Source of the DNA: an uncultured Chitinophaga sp.
GTDB taxonomy: Bacteria; Bacteroidota; Bacteroidia; Chitinophagales; Chitinophagaceae
Direction: 5' to 3'
NCBI RefSeq assembly: GCF_946479755.1
Contig: NZ_CAMLHC010000006.1
Span: 1-64,000 of the forward strand
DNA: 64,000 nucleotides
Shown: positions 62,561 to 64,000 of the stretch, piece after piece
Layout of the letters: every line of letters starts with the position of its first letter
Position numbering within the stretch: position 1 is the first letter of the stretch
Notes under the pieces: generated by a model
What the model was told of the DNA's origin: nothing
Seen by the model: only the letters and a program-made list of their open reading frames with translations
The model's database searches: none
Program-made: the position numbers and the translations under genes

Positions 62561-63847
62561 ATGAATTCCACAACTTTAGGTAACTATCGCTGGCGTGTGT
62601 GCGCACTTCTCTTTGTAGCTACCACGATTAACTATATTGACAGGCAGGTGCTGGGTTTGCTGAAAAGCGACCTTTCCGGTGAATTCAACTGGACAGAGCA
62701 GGATTATAGTAACCTGGTCATGATTTTCTCTGCGGCCTATTCCGTTGGTTTATTGTTTTTTGGACGCCTGGTCGACAAAATGGGGTCCAAAAACGGATAC
62801 AGCATTTCTATCATCGTGTGGAGCCTGTCGGCCATGGCGCACTCACTGGTGCGCTCCACCATGGGTTTTGGTGTGGTACGTTCCATCCTGGGCGTGAGCG
62901 AGGCAGGTAACTTTCCGGCGGCGATCAAAGCCACTGCGGAATGGTTTCCCAAGAAAGAAAGGGCTTTTGCCACCGGCATTTTCAACAGTGGCTCCAATAT
63001 CGCGGCCGTGGTAGGTCCGGTAATGGTATACTGGCTGGCCCGCAACCACGGCTGGCGCCATGCTTTCTTCTGGACCGGCGCCATTGGTTTCGTATGGTTG
63101 GTATTATGGTGGATTTATTATGAAATACCTGCCCGTCAGAAAAGGCTGGGCAAAGCGGAATTTGATCATATTCACTCTGATCAGGAAGTGGAAGAAGCAG
63201 CGCCGCAACCGGTAAAATGGGGCAGGCTGCTGGGCATCAGGCAAACATGGGCTTTTGTGTTCGGTAAGCTGCTCACCGATCCTGTTTGGTGGTTTTTCCT
63301 CTTCTGGCTGCCAGGTTACCTGGAATCCATTTTCCACGTTGACCTGAAAGCCAACCTGGGTCTCCCTATTATCATCATCTACTCTGTCACCAGCTTCGGC
63401 AGTATCGGCGGGGGATGGTTGTCTTCCCACCTGATTAAAAGCGGATGGCCCATTTTCAAAGCCCGTAAAGTGTCTATGCTGATCTTCGCGCTTTGTGTGG
63501 CCCCCATCATGTTGATTCAATACATCAATAACCTGTGGCTGGCCATTGCGCTCATCAGCCTGGCAACAGCGGCCCACCAGGCCTGGTCTGCCACTATCTT
63601 CACCACTGCTTCTGATATGTTCCCCAAACGTGCTGTCAGCTCCGTAGTAGGCATCGGCGGTATGGCCGGTTCCATCGGCGGTACGCTGTTCCCCATCGTG
63701 ATCGGCGCTATGCTGGAACATTATAAACTGCTGGGTAATATCGGCATCGGGTACAATCTCCTTTTCCTGATGTGTGGCGTGGCTTACCTGCTGGCATGGA
63801 CGGTGATGCACTTCTTTGCGCCGAAAATGGAACAAGTGAAACTGTGA
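62561..63847 (+). CDS. exuT: Hexuronate transporter ExuT-like (MFS, ACS family)
   Basis: A protein of 428 residues with 12 membrane helices. NYIDRQVLGLLKSDLSGEFNW and the motif A-like FGRLVDKMGSKNGYS are typical of the anion:cation symporter MFS family, as is the RSILGVSEAGNFPAAIKATAEWFPKKERAFATGIFNSGSNIAAVVGP segment. It should import galacturonate or glucuronate with protons. It closes the operon, which ends in a strong terminator. Confidence 0.92.
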   Translation: MNSTTLGNYRWRVCALLFVATTINYIDRQVLGLLKSDLSGEFNWTEQDYSNLVMIFSAAYSVGLLFFGRLVDKMGSKNGYSISIIVWSLSAMAHSLVRSTMGFGVVRSILGVSEAGNFPAAIKATAEWFPKKERAFATGIFNSGSNIAAVVGPVMVYWLARNHGWRHAFFWTGAIGFVWLVLWWIYYEIPARQKRLGKAEFDHIHSDQEVEEAAPQPVKWGRLLGIRQTWAFVFGKLLTDPVWWFFLFWLPGYLESIFHVDLKANLGLPIIIIYSVTSFGSIGGGWLSSHLIKSGWPIFKARKVSMLIFALCVAPIMLIQYINNLWLAIALISLATAAHQAWSATIFTTASDMFPKRAVSSVVGIGGMAGSIGGTLFPIVIGAMLEHYKLLGNIGIGYNLLFLMCGVAYLLAWTVMHFFAPKMEQVKL

Positions 63848-63938
63848 TGGTCCTGATTTTCACTGATGCACGGAGATGCTGGCGGAGATCGGAATAATTT
63901 TGATAGCACGTTTAACACAACTATATAATAAGAGAAAG

Positions 63939-63970
63939 AAGGCCGGCTGAATATTCAGCCGGCCTTTCTA
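63939..63970 (+). terminator. Intrinsic terminator of the hexuronate operon
   Basis: A perfect palindrome of 28 bp (AAGGCCGGCTGAAT and its complement) followed by TCTATTA. It lies about 90 bp past the exuT stop. Confidence 0.85.
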
Positions 63971-64000
63971 TTACGATATGCTCAGAAATAAGTGAATGAG

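Overview
The window looks like a chromosomal segment of a Bacteroidota soil or gliding bacterium, most likely Chitinophagaceae and close to Chitinophaga. The signs are: type IX secretion (T9SS) sorting domains on giant PKD-repeat proteins, many Bacteroidota-type -7 boxes (TAnnTTTG), almost no Shine-Dalgarno sequences, a DUF2807 head-GIN lipoprotein, a DUF4382 lipoprotein, and dialkylresorcinol/flexirubin-type pigment genes. I see no rRNA, tRNA, insertion sequence, prophage or CRISPR array. Most of the window is core chromosome.

Layout. (1) 158-9951, minus: two tandem paralogous secreted PKD proteins of about 1,610 residues each. (2) 9998-23135: mostly housekeeping genes, including a TPMT-like methyltransferase, a periplasmic rhodanese-thioredoxin fusion, an M32 carboxypeptidase, Nif3-like and zinc-ribbon proteins, recN, fabI, a lone lolD-type ATPase and an HDAC-like deacetylase. 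(3) 22434-34815: a 'ligase-associated DNA damage response' set in two pieces, phosphoesterase plus Lhr-like helicase (22434-25569) and ATP-dependent DNA ligase plus MBL exonuclease (32202-34815). Between them lie a purine permease, an LD-carboxypeptidase, small envelope proteins and a divergent Lrp/MFS pair. (4) 34902-38697: a periplasmic-binding-fold lipoprotein, guaA and a DUF2807 lipoprotein. (5) 38982-47428, plus: a nine-gene biosynthetic cluster with darA, darB, an unknown protein, a BtrH-like protein, an ABC-2 exporter, an acyl carrier protein, a ketosynthase and a cysteine-less ketosynthase partner. (6) 47720-57764: an M14 peptidase, ribosomal protein S20, the sucAB pair of 2-oxoglutarate dehydrogenase, an RsmB-like rRNA methylase, a GNAT enzyme and mnmA. 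(7) 57966-63847, plus: a hexuronate catabolic operon (uxaB, uxaC, kdgK, KDPG aldolase, exuT) that ends at a strong terminator and lacks altronate dehydratase.

Working together. The dar cluster carries the parts to extend a chain on an ACP, join and aromatise two acyl chains into a dialkylresorcinol, and export or place it. It lacks ketoreductase, dehydratase and a starter-forming ammonia-lyase, so it either borrows them or makes something different. The hexuronate operon would turn imported galacturonate into pyruvate and glyceraldehyde-3-phosphate once an altronate dehydratase from elsewhere is supplied.

The gaps between genes hold several long, nearly perfect inverted repeats (22329-22430, 27993-28162, 36270-36315, 41661-41718, 55978-56024). 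Some act as terminators by position. Two (22329-22430 and 27993-28162) do not look like ordinary terminators and are among the better leads. Functions are assigned from motifs read by eye. No database search was run.
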